Of a stretch of DNA of 64,000 bases, positions 1 through 8,650 are shown one piece after another. Under the pieces are notes generated by a model. That model made no database searches. It saw only the letters and a list, made by a program, of their open reading frames with translations, and was not told the origin of the DNA. A program made the translations under genes and the position numbers. The stretch is from positions 1 to 64,000 of the forward strand of contig JACKCC010000021.1 of NCBI GenBank assembly GCA_020634245.1, read 5' to 3'. How positions within the stretch are numbered: the first letter of the stretch is position 1; every line of letters begins with the position of its first letter. The stretch is from Ardenticatenaceae bacterium (GTDB taxonomy: Bacteria; Chloroflexota; Anaerolineae; Promineifilales; Promineifilaceae).

Positions 1-407
1 TGATTAATAATGCCCTCTTGTTTGGCCAACAGCGCCTTCACAACGTCGCCAATCGAGATGATTCCCATCAATTCGCCTTCTTCAGATTTAACCGGCAAAT
101 GACGGAAATGTCTGTCTGACATCATTGTCATGCAAGTTTCGATGGATTCCTTAGGAGAGACACAAATGACGTTGGCCGTCATCGCTTCCTTGACGGGGGT
201 TGTGCGGCTGGATTTGCCGTGCAGCACTACTTTACGCGCGTAATCCCGTTCGGAAAAAATACCGGCTACCTCACCCTCTTGCAGCACCAACACAGCCCCC
301 ACATTCATCTGGCTCATCAATTTGAGTGCATCGAAAATCGTCGTATCCGGGCTGACAGACCATATGTCATTCCCTTTGGTACGCAGTAATTGGCTAACAA
401 TTGTCAT
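1..407 (-). CDS. CBS-pair domain protein (3' end outside window)
   Basis: About 135 codons are visible and no stop is reached before the window edge. The sequence holds two CBS motifs. The first is around residues 10-60 (VGAVLVLQEGEVAGIFSERD) and the second around residues 75-130 (FRHLPVK, then MGIISIGDVV). CBS pairs bind adenosyl ligands and act as regulatory modules. Free-standing proteins of about 140-150 residues like this one are common, and their partner usually cannot be read from sequence. The ATG at 407 follows a perfect AGGAGG at 416-421 with 8 bases of spacing, so the start is secure. The next gene (nfeD type) lies upstream on the same strand, 117 bp away, so the two could be co-transcribed. 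Confidence 0.9.
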   Translation of the reverse strand, partial: MTIVSQLLRTKGNDIWSVSPDTTIFDALKLMSQMNVGAVLVLQEGEVAGIFSERDYARKVVLHGKSSRTTPVKEAMTANVICVSPKESIETCMTMMSDRHFRHLPVKSEEGELMGIISIGDVVKALLAKQEGIIN

Positions 408-524
408 GAGTCCTACCTCCTAAAGCAAATTGCGGCGGGCTGTAAGCCGCCCCGGAATAAAAATTTGCTGCCCCTTGCCTATTCATTATCGCTTGTTTTA
501 TTTGAATATGCCATTTGTGCTATA

Positions 525-1850
525 TCAGGCTCGTTTGACGTGCAGGGTGAACCCGTCAACGGCCGTTACCCGCACCACATCCCCTTCTTCAAACGCCTCG
601 CCAGCCTGCGCCCGCCACAACTCGCCGGCCACCAAAACCATGCCCCGGTAAACTCCATCTTCCTTATCGACGGTTAGCGCCTTCCGCACCGGGCCTTTTT
701 GTCCAATTAACCCTTCGCCGCCAGTCAACGGCTGCGCGCCCTGCGCCCGCAGCGCCATCGTCACAATAAAAATAAAGAAACCGGCTGTAAACAGACTCAC
801 CGTTACCGCTCCCGGAATCGAAATACGGGCAAATTCCGGCGTCCCCGGCGAATTAAACAAAACCAGTAAACCACCCAACAAGGTAAGCGTTCCCGCCAGC
901 GCCAGCGCGCCATGTACCGGCGCTTTTACTTCCAAAATGAACAAGACAAAGGCCACCGCCACCAGGCCCAGACCAAACCAGTTGGCCGGAAGCTGGCCCA
1001 GGCCGTACAGTGCCAGTCCCAAACACAGCACGCCAATAAATCCGGCCACCCAGCCGCCGGGACTGGACATCTCAATCAAAATGGCCTGAACGCCAATGGT
1101 GAGCAAAATACCCAGTAGCAGCGGATTGGAGAGCGCGTGCAGCAGCTGCTCGATAATATTCATGTCAAAAGGCTGAACGGCCGTATCCGCCGTATGCAGC
1201 ACCACCTGCCGATCATTCACTACCACCGTCAAGCCATCCAACTGGGCTAGCAAATCGGGCACATCATTGGCGATGGCGTCAATCAATCCTACATCCAGCG
1301 CTTCCTGCGCATGGACGGCACGGGCATCAACGATCATCGCCTCAGCCAGTTTGGTCACTTCTGGACCGCGCCGTTCGGTCAAACTGCGTACCAGCGCCGT
1401 CAAATCTTCCGTGATTTTGCGGAAAATGGTCTCATCCAGGTCCGCCCCGCCATCGCCAACGGGAGAAGCTGCGCCGATAACCGTTTCCGGAGCCATAGCT
1501 GCCGCATGAGCGGCGATGGTAATGATGCTGCCTGCCGATGCCGCCTGTCCCCCGCGTGGGCTCACATAAACAATGATTGGCACCGTTGAAGCCCGAAAAG
1601 CGCGCACAATCTCCTGCGTTGTGTCCACGGCGCCGCCCGGCGTGTTCAGCACGATGAGCAGCGCCTCGGCATCTCTCGCTTCCGCCTCGGCAATGCCCCG
1701 CTCGAAATAGCTGGCCATCGCTGGGGTAACAGCGCCTTCAATCTCCAGCACCAACACTTCTGACCCCTGCGCCTGTGCTGACCAGACGCCCAGCCAGAAC
1801 ACAAAAACCCCTAGAATCAATACCGTTACCTTACGCATTCTTACACTCAT
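525..1850 (-). CDS. NfeD family membrane-bound serine protease (ClpP class)
   Basis: Long-form NfeD protein, 441 residues from the ATG at 1850. An N-terminal signal or anchor segment (about residues 5-28) is followed by a ClpP/SppA-like protease domain with NTPGG and the serine motif ASAGS (about residue 120). Four or five membrane segments follow (about 230-370), then a C-terminal NfeD OB-fold domain (about 380-440) ending EEGDVVRVTAVDG. The family cleaves membrane proteins such as stomatin partners, but no stomatin gene is adjacent here. An in-frame TTG at 1898 would add 16 residues of repeat-like sequence and has no ribosome site. The ATG at 1838, just before the signal segment, is also possible. 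Confidence 0.88.
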   Translation of the reverse strand: MSVRMRKVTVLILGVFVFWLGVWSAQAQGSEVLVLEIEGAVTPAMASYFERGIAEAEARDAEALLIVLNTPGGAVDTTQEIVRAFRASTVPIIVYVSPRGGQAASAGSIITIAAHAAAMAPETVIGAASPVGDGGADLDETIFRKITEDLTALVRSLTERRGPEVTKLAEAMIVDARAVHAQEALDVGLIDAIANDVPDLLAQLDGLTVVVNDRQVVLHTADTAVQPFDMNIIEQLLHALSNPLLLGILLTIGVQAILIEMSSPGGWVAGFIGVLCLGLALYGLGQLPANWFGLGLVAVAFVLFILEVKAPVHGALALAGTLTLLGGLLVLFNSPGTPEFARISIPGAVTVSLFTAGFFIFIVTMALRAQGAQPLTGGEGLIGQKGPVRKALTVDKEDGVYRGMVLVAGELWRAQAGEAFEEGDVVRVTAVDGFTLHVKRA

Positions 1851-1919
1851 TATCACCAATCCGGGGCTTGGGAAGCCCCTCAATATGCCCACTCGCAACT
1901 TCGCAACCTCGCCATCCGC

Positions 1920-3155
1920 CTACTCACAAACCGGCAGTGCCACAAAAAACGTACTGCCTTTACCTTCTTCGCTCTCTACCCAGACGCGCCCTTGATGCAG
2001 TTCAACCAGTTCTTTAACAATGGCCAAACCCAGTCCCATACCTTCGTGGTGGCGATCCAGCGGGTCTTCGACCTGATAAAAACGCTTAAAAATGCGCTCA
2101 TACTGGTCGGGTGGGATACCAACACCAGTATCAGAGACGATGACCCACACTTCTTCATCTCTGGCCTCAACGGTAATTTCGATGTGGCCTTCTTGCGGCG
2201 TGAATTTGACGGCGTTGTCAAACAGGTTATTGAGCACAACTTCGATGACGCTGCTGTCGGCCATAATGGGCAGTTCTGTCTCTGGCAGGTTAATGGTGAC
2301 AGTTTGTTGCTTGGCAACGGCCGTGTCGTCCCGTTCCGCCATTACCTCCCGCACCAGCGCTGCCAAATCCAGCCGCGCCAGATTCAGTGATTCGCGCCCG
2401 GTGTCCACATATTGGAAATTCAACATATCCTGAATCAGCGTTCGCAGGTGAACGGCCGCATCCAACACTGTATCGAACTGTTTCATCATCTCCGGCGACG
2501 CCTCTTCCCGCAAAAACGACAGGTACCCCAAAATCACCGTGAGCGGCGTGCGCAGTTCATGCGAGGCAATAGAGATAAAATCCGTTTTGAGTTGGTCCAA
2601 ATCATTCAGCTCGGCATAGGCTCGGCGCAAATTCTCGTCCATCCGCGCCCGTTCCACTGCCACCCCGGCGATGTCGGCCAGGATCGTCAACATTTCGGCA
2701 TCCTGCCGCGTAAATTCACCGCCGTTCTTGTTAATCGCTTCCAGCACGCCCACCGGCTGGCGATCCACATCACGCATAGGCACACCCAGAATAGCCTGGG
2801 TCTTAAAATCAATTACTTTGTCTACATTTTTGTTCCAACGCGGGTCTTTGGCGACATCAGGAATGAACATCGGTTTGTTAGCCCGGATAATCGCTCCAGC
2901 AATGCTGCCATTCAGAGGAACTGGCGTGTTAGCCATCTGAGGGGGGATCGCATTGGAGGAAGCCACGATGTATAAATCACGCGAATGCGGCTCCAAAAGT
3001 AAAATCGATGCCGCTTCCGTATTCGTCAAGATCGCAGCTTCACGAATGATATAAGTCAACAGTTGATCCAGGTTGTTGGCCGAGTTTAAAATACGGCTGA
3101 TTTCCACCATACGCGCCAACCGGGAAACACCAAGCTTGGCAAACCGTTCTCTCAT
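1920..3155 (-). CDS. GAF domain sensor histidine kinase
   Basis: Cytoplasmic two-component kinase of 411 residues. A GAF domain covers about residues 15-165. A linker helix and the dimerisation/H-box follow (FISIASHELRTPLT, His near 195). The catalytic ATPase has N-box NLFDNAVKFTP, G1 DTGVGIP and G2 GMGLGLAIVKE. There are no membrane segments, so the signal is internal or carried by a ligand. The ATG at 3155 has a GGAGAAGG ribosome site. Reading further upstream would add 27 residues of low-complexity spacer words and is unlikely. No response regulator is adjacent. The closest are the receiver-only genes at 6623 and 8249. The role is inferred from domains only. Confidence 0.92.
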   Translation of the reverse strand: MRERFAKLGVSRLARMVEISRILNSANNLDQLLTYIIREAAILTNTEAASILLLEPHSRDLYIVASSNAIPPQMANTPVPLNGSIAGAIIRANKPMFIPDVAKDPRWNKNVDKVIDFKTQAILGVPMRDVDRQPVGVLEAINKNGGEFTRQDAEMLTILADIAGVAVERARMDENLRRAYAELNDLDQLKTDFISIASHELRTPLTVILGYLSFLREEASPEMMKQFDTVLDAAVHLRTLIQDMLNFQYVDTGRESLNLARLDLAALVREVMAERDDTAVAKQQTVTINLPETELPIMADSSVIEVVLNNLFDNAVKFTPQEGHIEITVEARDEEVWVIVSDTGVGIPPDQYERIFKRFYQVEDPLDRHHEGMGLGLAIVKELVELHQGRVWVESEEGKGSTFFVALPVCE

Positions 3156-3159
3156 AAAG

Positions 3160-3258
3160 CCTTCTCCAAAACTGTTGCAGAGTTGCGGGGTCGCGAAGTT
3201 GCAAAGTTGGGAAGTTGCAGGGTTACTTGGGTTCAAGTGATTCTGTCACTTGCTACTT
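3160..3258. repeat. Iterated-word spacer (AAGTTGC words)
   Basis: Gap between the divergent kinase and hemW. The word (A/G)AGTTGC recurs four or five times and then appears inverted as CTTGCTACTTGCCACTTTGC. A small inverted repeat, CAAGTGA/TGTCACTTG, sits at about 3234-3252. No coding signal was seen. Confidence 0.6.
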
Positions 3259-3343
3259 GCCACTTTGCCTTTATGATTATGATACGGTATGTTGAGGCCG
3301 TAAACAAGCGGTTCTAATGATGAATTTCACTGTTGCGCGCCGC

Positions 3344-3382
3344 CTGAGCCTGTCGAAGGCGGGCAGGTTTCGACAGGCTCAG
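3344..3382. repeat. REP-like 14-bp inverted repeat
   Basis: Perfect arms CTGAGCCTGTCGAA (3344-3357) and TTCGACAGGCTCAG (3369-3382) with an 11-base loop, immediately upstream of hemW. The following TGAGGA at 3387-3392 may act as the hemW ribosome site. I recall the same word from intergenic repeats in unrelated genomes, which I cannot check here. Confidence 0.85.
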
Positions 3383-3403
3383 CCTCTGAGGAAACACGTT
3401 TGA

Positions 3404-4573
3404 ATGATGAATGATGGACGGTTAGCTCTTTATTTGCATATTCCCTTTTGCCGCCACCGCTGTTCGTACTGCGATTTTAATACGTATACCAGCCTGGGCG
3501 ACCTGAAAGTGTCGTATACTGATGCTCTTTGCCGCGAAATTGAACAGGTAGGGCGGTTGGCGGGGGGGGAACGGCCGTGTCATACCATTTTCTTCGGCGG
3601 CGGCACCCCCTCCCTGATGAGTCCGGCCATGCTGGGGCAGATTTTGCAAAGCGTGCGCCGTCATTTTGCGCTGACCGATGACGTTGAAATCACGATGGAA
3701 GCCAATCCGGGGACGGTTGATGGAGCATATTTGACGGCCGTTCGCCAATTAGGCATCAATCGCATCAGCTTTGGCGTGCAGAGCGCCATCGCCAGTGAAT
3801 TGGTTCTGCTGGAACGGGAACACGACTTCCCGGCAGTGATCGCCGCTATGGCCGATGTCCGCGCCGCCGGTTTCAACAATTTCAGCCTGGATTTGATTTA
3901 CGGCGTACCGGGGCAAACGCTGGAATCGTGGGAAGAGAGTTTGCGGGCGGCGCTGACCCTGGAACCGCCCCATATCAGCCTCTACTGCCTGACGATTGAG
4001 CCGGGTACACCGATGAACAGGTGGTTGGGCAACGGCCGTATCCAGCCGCCCGACCCCGATTTAGCCGCCGACCAATACGAACTGGCCAGCCAAATCCTGG
4101 CCGACCACGGCCTGATCCAGTACGAAATCTCCAACTGGGCGCGGCCCGGCCACGAATGCCGTCACAATCTGGTTTATTGGCGTAACCAGGAATATTTGGG
4201 ATTGGGGGCCGGAGCGCATGGTTCGGCCAACGGTTATCGCTACGAAGTCGTCAAGCAGCCCCGCGTCTACATCCGCCGCATGGCCAACGAAGCAGTTGGC
4301 CCATTCCCGCTGTCGGCAGCTGTCGCCGCCCACCACGCCGTAGACCGCGCTGAGGCAATGTCGGACACGATCATCACCCAACTGCGCCTGCTCCAAGAAG
4401 GGCTGGATTTGGCTGCCTTCCAAACCCGCTTCGGCCAAAGCCTGGATGATGCTTTTGACGGTACAATGAGTCAGTTGGTGGATTGGGGATTGTTGGCGGT
4501 GGGAAACGGCCGTCTCCGCCTGACCCAACAAGGCCGATTTCTCAGCAATCAAGTCTTTTATCGATTCATGTAG
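3404..4573 (+). CDS. hemW: Radical SAM heme chaperone HemW (HemN-like)
   Basis: 389 residues. The radical SAM cluster motif CxxxCxxC is at about residues 18-25 (CRHRCSYC), followed by FGGGTPS and the C-terminal HNLVYWRNQEYLGLGAGAHG that is typical of HemW. HemW carries heme to respiratory enzymes; true coproporphyrinogen oxidase HemN differs at the N-terminus. The family is still often annotated as oxygen-independent coproporphyrinogen III oxidase-like. The first of two consecutive ATG codons (3404) is chosen, about 11 bases after TGAGGA. The gene carries three copies of ACGGCCGT near its start and middle and one near its end. mobA follows on the same strand 28 bp later. Confidence 0.93.
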   Translation: MMNDGRLALYLHIPFCRHRCSYCDFNTYTSLGDLKVSYTDALCREIEQVGRLAGGERPCHTIFFGGGTPSLMSPAMLGQILQSVRRHFALTDDVEITMEANPGTVDGAYLTAVRQLGINRISFGVQSAIASELVLLEREHDFPAVIAAMADVRAAGFNNFSLDLIYGVPGQTLESWEESLRAALTLEPPHISLYCLTIEPGTPMNRWLGNGRIQPPDPDLAADQYELASQILADHGLIQYEISNWARPGHECRHNLVYWRNQEYLGLGAGAHGSANGYRYEVVKQPRVYIRRMANEAVGPFPLSAAVAAHHAVDRAEAMSDTIITQLRLLQEGLDLAAFQTRFGQSLDDAFDGTMSQLVDWGLLAVGNGRLRLTQQGRFLSNQVFYRFM

Positions 4574-4601
4574 CGGGTGGCGAGTAAGCGAGTGAACAAG
4601 T

Positions 4602-5213
4602 ATGCAAATTGCCAATTCTGCCTTCAGCGCTCTGCCTTCTGCCTTAACCGTCGCCATCATGGCCGGCGGCCAAAGCAGCCGGATGGGGCAAGACAAATCG
4701 TTTGTCCTCTTTGAAGGGCGACCGATGATTGAGACCATCATCGAACGGGTCACCGGGCTGGGCGATGAACTGATCATCATCACCAACAAGCCAGATGAGT
4801 ACGCCCATTTGGGGCTGCCCTTATTCAGCGATGTGTATCCTGACCATGGCTCGCTGGGGGGAATTTATACGGCCGTCCACTACGCCAGCCATCCCTACAC
4901 CCTAGTCGTCGCTTGCGACATGCCCTGGCTCAATCGTCCCCTGCTGGCATACATGATTGCGCTCAAAGAAACGGCCGACATCATCGTCCCTTGCTGGAAT
5001 GAGTTTCCAGAGCCGATGCACGCCATTTATCACAAGACCTGCCTGCCGCCCATCGAGGCCAATCTAAAAGCCAAACGCCTCAAAATTATTCGGTTTTACG
5101 ATCAGGTTTCGGTGAGATATGTGGAGCCTGAAGAGATAAAACGGTTTGATGGTGACGGCAGTTCCTTCGCCAACATCAACACCCCCCAGGATTTAAGGAA
5201 GCTAGAGGATTGA
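4602..5213 (+). CDS. mobA: Molybdenum cofactor guanylyltransferase MobA
   Basis: 203 residues. The nucleotidyltransferase signature is MAGGQSSRMGQDKS (about residues 20-33), followed by the metal site VVACDMPWL (about 103-111). MobA attaches GMP to molybdopterin to form the bis-MGD cofactor. The first 15 residues are encoded by spacer-like words (CTGCCTTC repeats), so the natural start is uncertain. The ATG at 4602 is the only ATG before the conserved strand, and it lacks a good ribosome site. A tungsten/molybdenum-type enzyme (AOR, 41611) and a MoaD-like carrier (41271) elsewhere in the window fit a pterin cofactor pathway, although AOR enzymes normally carry a non-nucleotide cofactor. Confidence 0.92.
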   Translation: MQIANSAFSALPSALTVAIMAGGQSSRMGQDKSFVLFEGRPMIETIIERVTGLGDELIIITNKPDEYAHLGLPLFSDVYPDHGSLGGIYTAVHYASHPYTLVVACDMPWLNRPLLAYMIALKETADIIVPCWNEFPEPMHAIYHKTCLPPIEANLKAKRLKIIRFYDQVSVRYVEPEEIKRFDGDGSSFANINTPQDLRKLED

Positions 5214-5215
5214 GC

Positions 5216-5249
5216 GAGAGCTAGAGGATTGGTTTTCCCTCTAGCTCTC
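5216..5249. repeat. 12-bp inverted repeat between convergent genes
   Basis: Arms GAGAGCTAGAGG (5216-5227) and CCTCTAGCTCTC (5238-5249) lie between the 3' ends of mobA and folD. The words GCTAGAGGATTG and TAGCTCTAGCTA repeat on either side. The same AGCTAGAGG word forms the hairpin at 48657-48697. This may act as a bidirectional terminator, but there is no T-run. Confidence 0.8.
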
Positions 5250-5263
5250 ACCTATAGCTCTAG

Positions 5264-6148
5264 CTACTTTTTGCTCAACGCAATCTGCGCCGCACGCATC
5301 GTATTGTGCATTAACATCGCAATCGTCATTGGGCCAACGCCGCCCGGAACTGGCGTAATCTGACCGGCAACTTCTTTCGCCGCTTCAAAATCGACATCAC
5401 CAACTAAACGATAACCACGCTTCTTGGTTGCGTCTTCCTTCTGATTCGTGCCCACATCAATGACCGTTGCCCCCGGTTTAATCATGTCGCCTTTGATCAA
5501 CTCGGCCCAACCGATGGCCGCTACCAAAATGTCGGCCTGGCGGGTATGTTCCGCCAAATCCTTGGTCCGGCTGTGGCAAATTGTCACCGTCGCATTGGCC
5601 TTCTGCAGGAGCATGGCCATCGGCAGCCCGACAATGTTGGAACGGCCGACAATCACCGCTTCCTTGCCGTTGGGGTCCACGCCCGATTCTTCGAGTAGCC
5701 GCATGCAGCCGGCCGGTGTGCAGGGCACAAACAGCGGATTACGCCCCTTCATCGCCAGACGGCCAATGTTAACCGGATGGAAACCATCGACGTCCTTCTC
5801 TAAGTCAATAGCATTCAGCACCGCTTCTTCATTCAGATGTTTGGGCAAGGGAAGCTGCACCAAAATGCCGTTGACGTTGGGGTCGGCGTTCAACTTGCGC
5901 ACCAATCCCTCGACTTCTTCTTGGGTAGCATCGGCTTCCAGCTTGTGGCCGATGGAGCGAATGCCTAGCTTCTCGCAGGTACGCTGTTTCATGCCCACGT
6001 AGGTTGCCGACGCTGGGTCTTCCCCGACTAAAACAGTCGCCAGACCAGGGGTGTAATTGTATTTTTCTTTCATTTCGGCCACGGCCTGACGTACTTCTTC
6101 TTGTACTTTCGCGCCGATGGCGGTTCCATCAATAATTTGTGCTGTCAT
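5264..6148 (-). CDS. folD: Methylenetetrahydrofolate dehydrogenase/cyclohydrolase FolD
   Basis: 294 residues, full length for the family. It interconverts 5,10-methylene-, methenyl- and 10-formyl-tetrahydrofolate in the cytoplasm. Motifs in order: YVGMKQRTCEKLGI with the catalytic lysine (about 52), VQLPLPKH (about 98), DVDGFHPVNIG (about 120), the Rossmann motif GRSNIVGLPMAMLL (about 165) and PGGVGPMTIAMLM near the C-terminus (about 268). The ATG at 6148 is preceded by AAAGGATCG. It is convergent with mobA and downstream of a small membrane gene on the same strand, separated from it by a terminator. Confidence 0.96.
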   Translation of the reverse strand: MTAQIIDGTAIGAKVQEEVRQAVAEMKEKYNYTPGLATVLVGEDPASATYVGMKQRTCEKLGIRSIGHKLEADATQEEVEGLVRKLNADPNVNGILVQLPLPKHLNEEAVLNAIDLEKDVDGFHPVNIGRLAMKGRNPLFVPCTPAGCMRLLEESGVDPNGKEAVIVGRSNIVGLPMAMLLQKANATVTICHSRTKDLAEHTRQADILVAAIGWAELIKGDMIKPGATVIDVGTNQKEDATKKRGYRLVGDVDFEAAKEVAGQITPVPGGVGPMTIAMLMHNTMRAAQIALSKK

Positions 6149-6246
6149 ATTTCACGATCCTTTTGGGTTATGGGAGGGGAGATGGGAAACGGCCGTTAAC
6201 CACCGCTCACATACAACTCCCCAATTGTTAAACGAATGACCAAAAA

Positions 6247-6281
6247 ATAAAAAGCCCCCATCAGAAGCGGTGGAGGCTCTT
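6247..6281 (-). terminator. Rho-independent terminator after the small membrane gene
   Basis: On the minus strand the arms GAGCCTCCACC and GATGGGGGC pair around a short loop and are followed by TTTTTATTTTTTG. It lies 43 bp past the stop of the gene at 6324-6521 and upstream of folD. Confidence 0.75.
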
Positions 6282-6323
6282 AAAACACATCCATACAGGC
6301 AAAATAAAATCACATACCTGCAA

Positions 6324-6521
6324 TCATTTAGGCAAAATCTCGGTTGCCATAAATTTATCCAACCAAATGCCCAAAGCAATAGCTAACGTCAATGCTGTAA
6401 ATGTAAAATACGCGCCACCGTACTCACCAGGAGTGGTTCCAATCAGCAAAACAATCCCCCAAGTTGTCGCCACACCAAAAGCAATAGAAATTACAGCAAG
6501 TAACAACCGTTTCACCAGCAT
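6324..6521 (-). CDS. Small two-helix membrane protein, unknown
   Basis: 65 residues. Two hydrophobic segments (about 3-25 and 36-54) are separated by TTPGEYGGAYF, with a lysine/arginine-rich N-terminus that suggests the start lies inside. It ends DKFMATEILPK. The ATG at 6521 follows a clear GGAGG with 9 bases of spacing. An in-frame TTG two codons upstream is less likely. A terminator follows, so it looks like a genuine single-gene unit. I do not recognise the family. Confidence 0.7.
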   Translation of the reverse strand: MLVKRLLLAVISIAFGVATTWGIVLLIGTTPGEYGGAYFTFTALTLAIALGIWLDKFMATEILPK

Positions 6522-6622
6522 AACCAACAGCCTCCAAAAATATATTTAGTCACTAAAAAATTATAGATAAATTCGTATTCAAAAACTAAAATAAACCGGC
6601 CGCACTCATCAAAAACATTATA

Positions 6623-7039
6623 TCAGACCGGCGTAATATTTTCCAAAGCTTCCCGAACGTGTTCCGTCAAATCTTCGGGCGAAATAGGCTTAGTAAGATA
6701 CTTTGTTGCCCCCAGGCGCAAACCGCGATTAATACTATCCAAATCAGTTTTAGCACTCAACATGATAATAGGTAGATCAACCATACCTTCCTGACCACGA
6801 ATGGACTCACAAACCATAAACCCATCCATGCCTGGCATCATAACATCCAGCAAAATAATGTCCGGCCGATTTTTTTTGACCTTGGCCAAAGCATCTGAAC
6901 CATTCTCTGCTTCAGAAACGTTGAAACCTGCTCGTACCAGCATCAATCGTAACAGTGTACGAGCCATCGGTTCATCATCAACAATCAAAACCGATTGCGG
7001 TGTGTGTTCTCCGGGTTCTGGTGAAAAATATCTACCCAC
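6623..7039 (-). CDS. Single-domain response regulator (CheY-like)
   Basis: 138 residues forming one receiver domain and no output domain. The acid pair is DDEP (about residues 21-24), the phosphorylated aspartate is in LLDVMMPGMDG (about 66), the conserved Ser/Thr is in IIMLSAKT and the lysine is in TKPIS (about 118). Such proteins pass phosphate to, or bind, a partner. The partner is not adjacent, and the GAF kinases in this window are candidates. The start is the GTG at 7039. No ATG lies before the first beta strand. The upstream gap is AT-rich. Confidence 0.9.
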   Translation of the reverse strand: MGRYFSPEPGEHTPQSVLIVDDEPMARTLLRLMLVRAGFNVSEAENGSDALAKVKKNRPDIILLDVMMPGMDGFMVCESIRGQEGMVDLPIIMLSAKTDLDSINRGLRLGATKYLTKPISPEDLTEHVREALENITPV

Positions 7040-7188
7040 TTCAACTATTTCCGTTTGTTAGGTTCAGTAACAAGAAAAACACTCAACATCAAAAGAAGAT
7101 TTTGATCTGTTTCCCTTCGCTCTTCCTCTTACATACTCCTTTTTCAAGATATATTTTATTCAAATATTCAATTGAGGCAATCCACTCA

Positions 7189-8034
7189 TTAATCTGGCAG
7201 GTTGTCTCCAAGTGGCAGGGTTATCTCTAAGCCTTCCTTGGCCAACAAAGTGCGTGGAAAAACCTGGCGTGTTTTTGCCAAGATTTGGAATACATCCCGA
7301 TCGGTTAAATCTGGCCCATAATGAAATAAACCCAGATTTTTCACCTGCGCTTCTAAGGCAACCTGGGCCGCCTCATACCAGGTGCTGTGTCCCCAGTCAG
7401 CATACTTGTCACGCTCTTCCATTGTGGCAAAATGCGAATCATGTATTAGCAAATCAGCGCCCTGGGCTAGCCTTAACACATTCTCATCCAATTCATTGCC
7501 ATGCCCTACATCGCTGCAATAGGTAAAGACAGCCCCGCTATTTTCAATTCGAAAACCCAGACATCCGCCTGGATGGTTCAGATCGGCTACTTTGACGACA
7601 GTTTGATCGCCTAAAACAATCTGTTCGCCGTCTTTAACCTCTTTCACAATAAGATCGGCCGGCAGCGACTTATATGCATATGGGAGATAGGGTTCGATAA
7701 ATTGGCCTGCCAAAACTTCTTCCAACCGTCTTCCTACTTTTTTCTGCCCAACCAAAACAAGTCTGTTGGTACGGCCGAATACAGGCAAAAAAAACGGAAA
7801 GCCCTGAATATGATCCCAATGTGTATGGCTGATTAAGATGGTGCTTACAATACGGTCGGTTGTTTCTTGCAGGAGTTTTTTACCCAACAATCGAATTCCC
7901 GAACCAGCATCAATAATAATTCGATGTTTATCAGAGGTAATCACTTCAATGCATGAAGTATTTCCACCTATTTCTATTGTGTCTGGTCCTGGCGTAGGGA
8001 TTGTTCCCCGAACGCCCCAAAATCGAATTTGCAC
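7189..8034 (-). CDS. MBL-fold metal-dependent hydrolase
   Basis: 281 residues. The N-terminus RFWGVRGTIPTPGP and GGNTSCIEV mark the subfamily often found next to signalling genes in environmental bacteria. The metal site is SHTHWDHIQGFP (about residues 72-83), with later ligands in YCSDVGHG (about 172) and LLIHDSHF (about 193). Substrate unknown; relatives include PhnP-type cyclic phosphodiesterases. The start is the GTG at 8034, 8 bases after GAGGAG. It sits between two receiver-only regulators on the same strand, so a signalling role is plausible but inferred. Confidence 0.85.
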   Translation of the reverse strand: MQIRFWGVRGTIPTPGPDTIEIGGNTSCIEVITSDKHRIIIDAGSGIRLLGKKLLQETTDRIVSTILISHTHWDHIQGFPFFLPVFGRTNRLVLVGQKKVGRRLEEVLAGQFIEPYLPYAYKSLPADLIVKEVKDGEQIVLGDQTVVKVADLNHPGGCLGFRIENSGAVFTYCSDVGHGNELDENVLRLAQGADLLIHDSHFATMEERDKYADWGHSTWYEAAQVALEAQVKNLGLFHYGPDLTDRDVFQILAKTRQVFPRTLLAKEGLEITLPLGDNLPD

Positions 8035-8184
8035 CCCTACTCCTCATAAAAGTGTGAATTGGGTAAGCGAGAAATTTTTATGTTCAATTATGCAAAGTAT
8101 ATCAGACTAGAGGAAAAATTGACAGACGGAACCATAAATGCTTCTTGCCAAAACCTGAACGTTTAAACGACTCAATGAGGCCAG

Positions 8185-8222
8185 AAAAAACAAAAAGCCT
8201 GTCTGCAAATACAAACAGGCTT
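8185..8222 (-). terminator. Rho-independent terminator of the response regulator gene
   Basis: On the minus strand AAGCCTGTTTG, a 6-base loop and CAGACAGGCTT are followed by TTTTGTTTTTT. It lies 27 bp after the stop of the gene at 8249-8650. A textbook terminator. Confidence 0.92.
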
Positions 8223-8248
8223 ATCCATTGAAATAATTTGGAAAATAA

Positions 8249-8650
8249 TTAGCTGGCTGTGCTTTCTTTTTTCGTGCTGATGACTCTCTCAACGCTATCG
8301 AGCAGTTCTTGCGGACCAAAGGGTTTTGTGATGTAGTCGTCAACACGCGCAATGTGCAGCCCAAGCACACGATCGATGCTTTGTGCTTTGGCAGTTACGA
8401 CGATAACAGGAATATCGCGCATGGCTTCAGAGGCTTTCATTTTTTGGTAAACTTCCCAGCCATCCATTTCGGGCATCATTAAATCGAGCAAAACCAAATC
8501 GGGTTTGATTTCACCAATTTTGTCCAGGCCTTCCTGGCCACCCACAGCCCCGGTTACCTCAAACTTATTCCGATCTAAGATGAGCTTTACCAGCTCAATC
8601 ATTTCAAGTTCATCTTCGATACAAACTACTTTTCTCAAGTCGTCAGCCAT
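8249..8650 (-). CDS. Single-domain response regulator (CheY-like)
   Basis: 133 residues, receiver domain only. Acid pair EDE (about 11-13), phosphorylation site LLDLMMPEMDG (Asp near 55), conserved threonine in VIVVTAKA and lysine in TKPFGP (about 108). The ATG at 8650 has an AAAGGG ribosome site about 10 bases upstream. It forms its own transcription unit with a strong terminator. It shares only about a third of its residues with the other receiver at 6623, so they are not recent duplicates. Confidence 0.92.
   Translation of the reverse strand: MADDLRKVVCIEDELEMIELVKLILDRNKFEVTGAVGGQEGLDKIGEIKPDLVLLDLMMPEMDGWEVYQKMKASEAMRDIPVIVVTAKAQSIDRVLGLHIARVDDYITKPFGPQELLDSVERVISTKKESTAS

Noticed and set aside
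4061..4789. A 242-codon frame opposite hemW and mobA
   Set aside because: Covers two well-supported genes on the other strand, no start signal.
6152..6379. A 75-codon frame between folD and the small membrane gene
   Set aside because: It overlaps the terminator and the small membrane gene in another frame and has no start signal.
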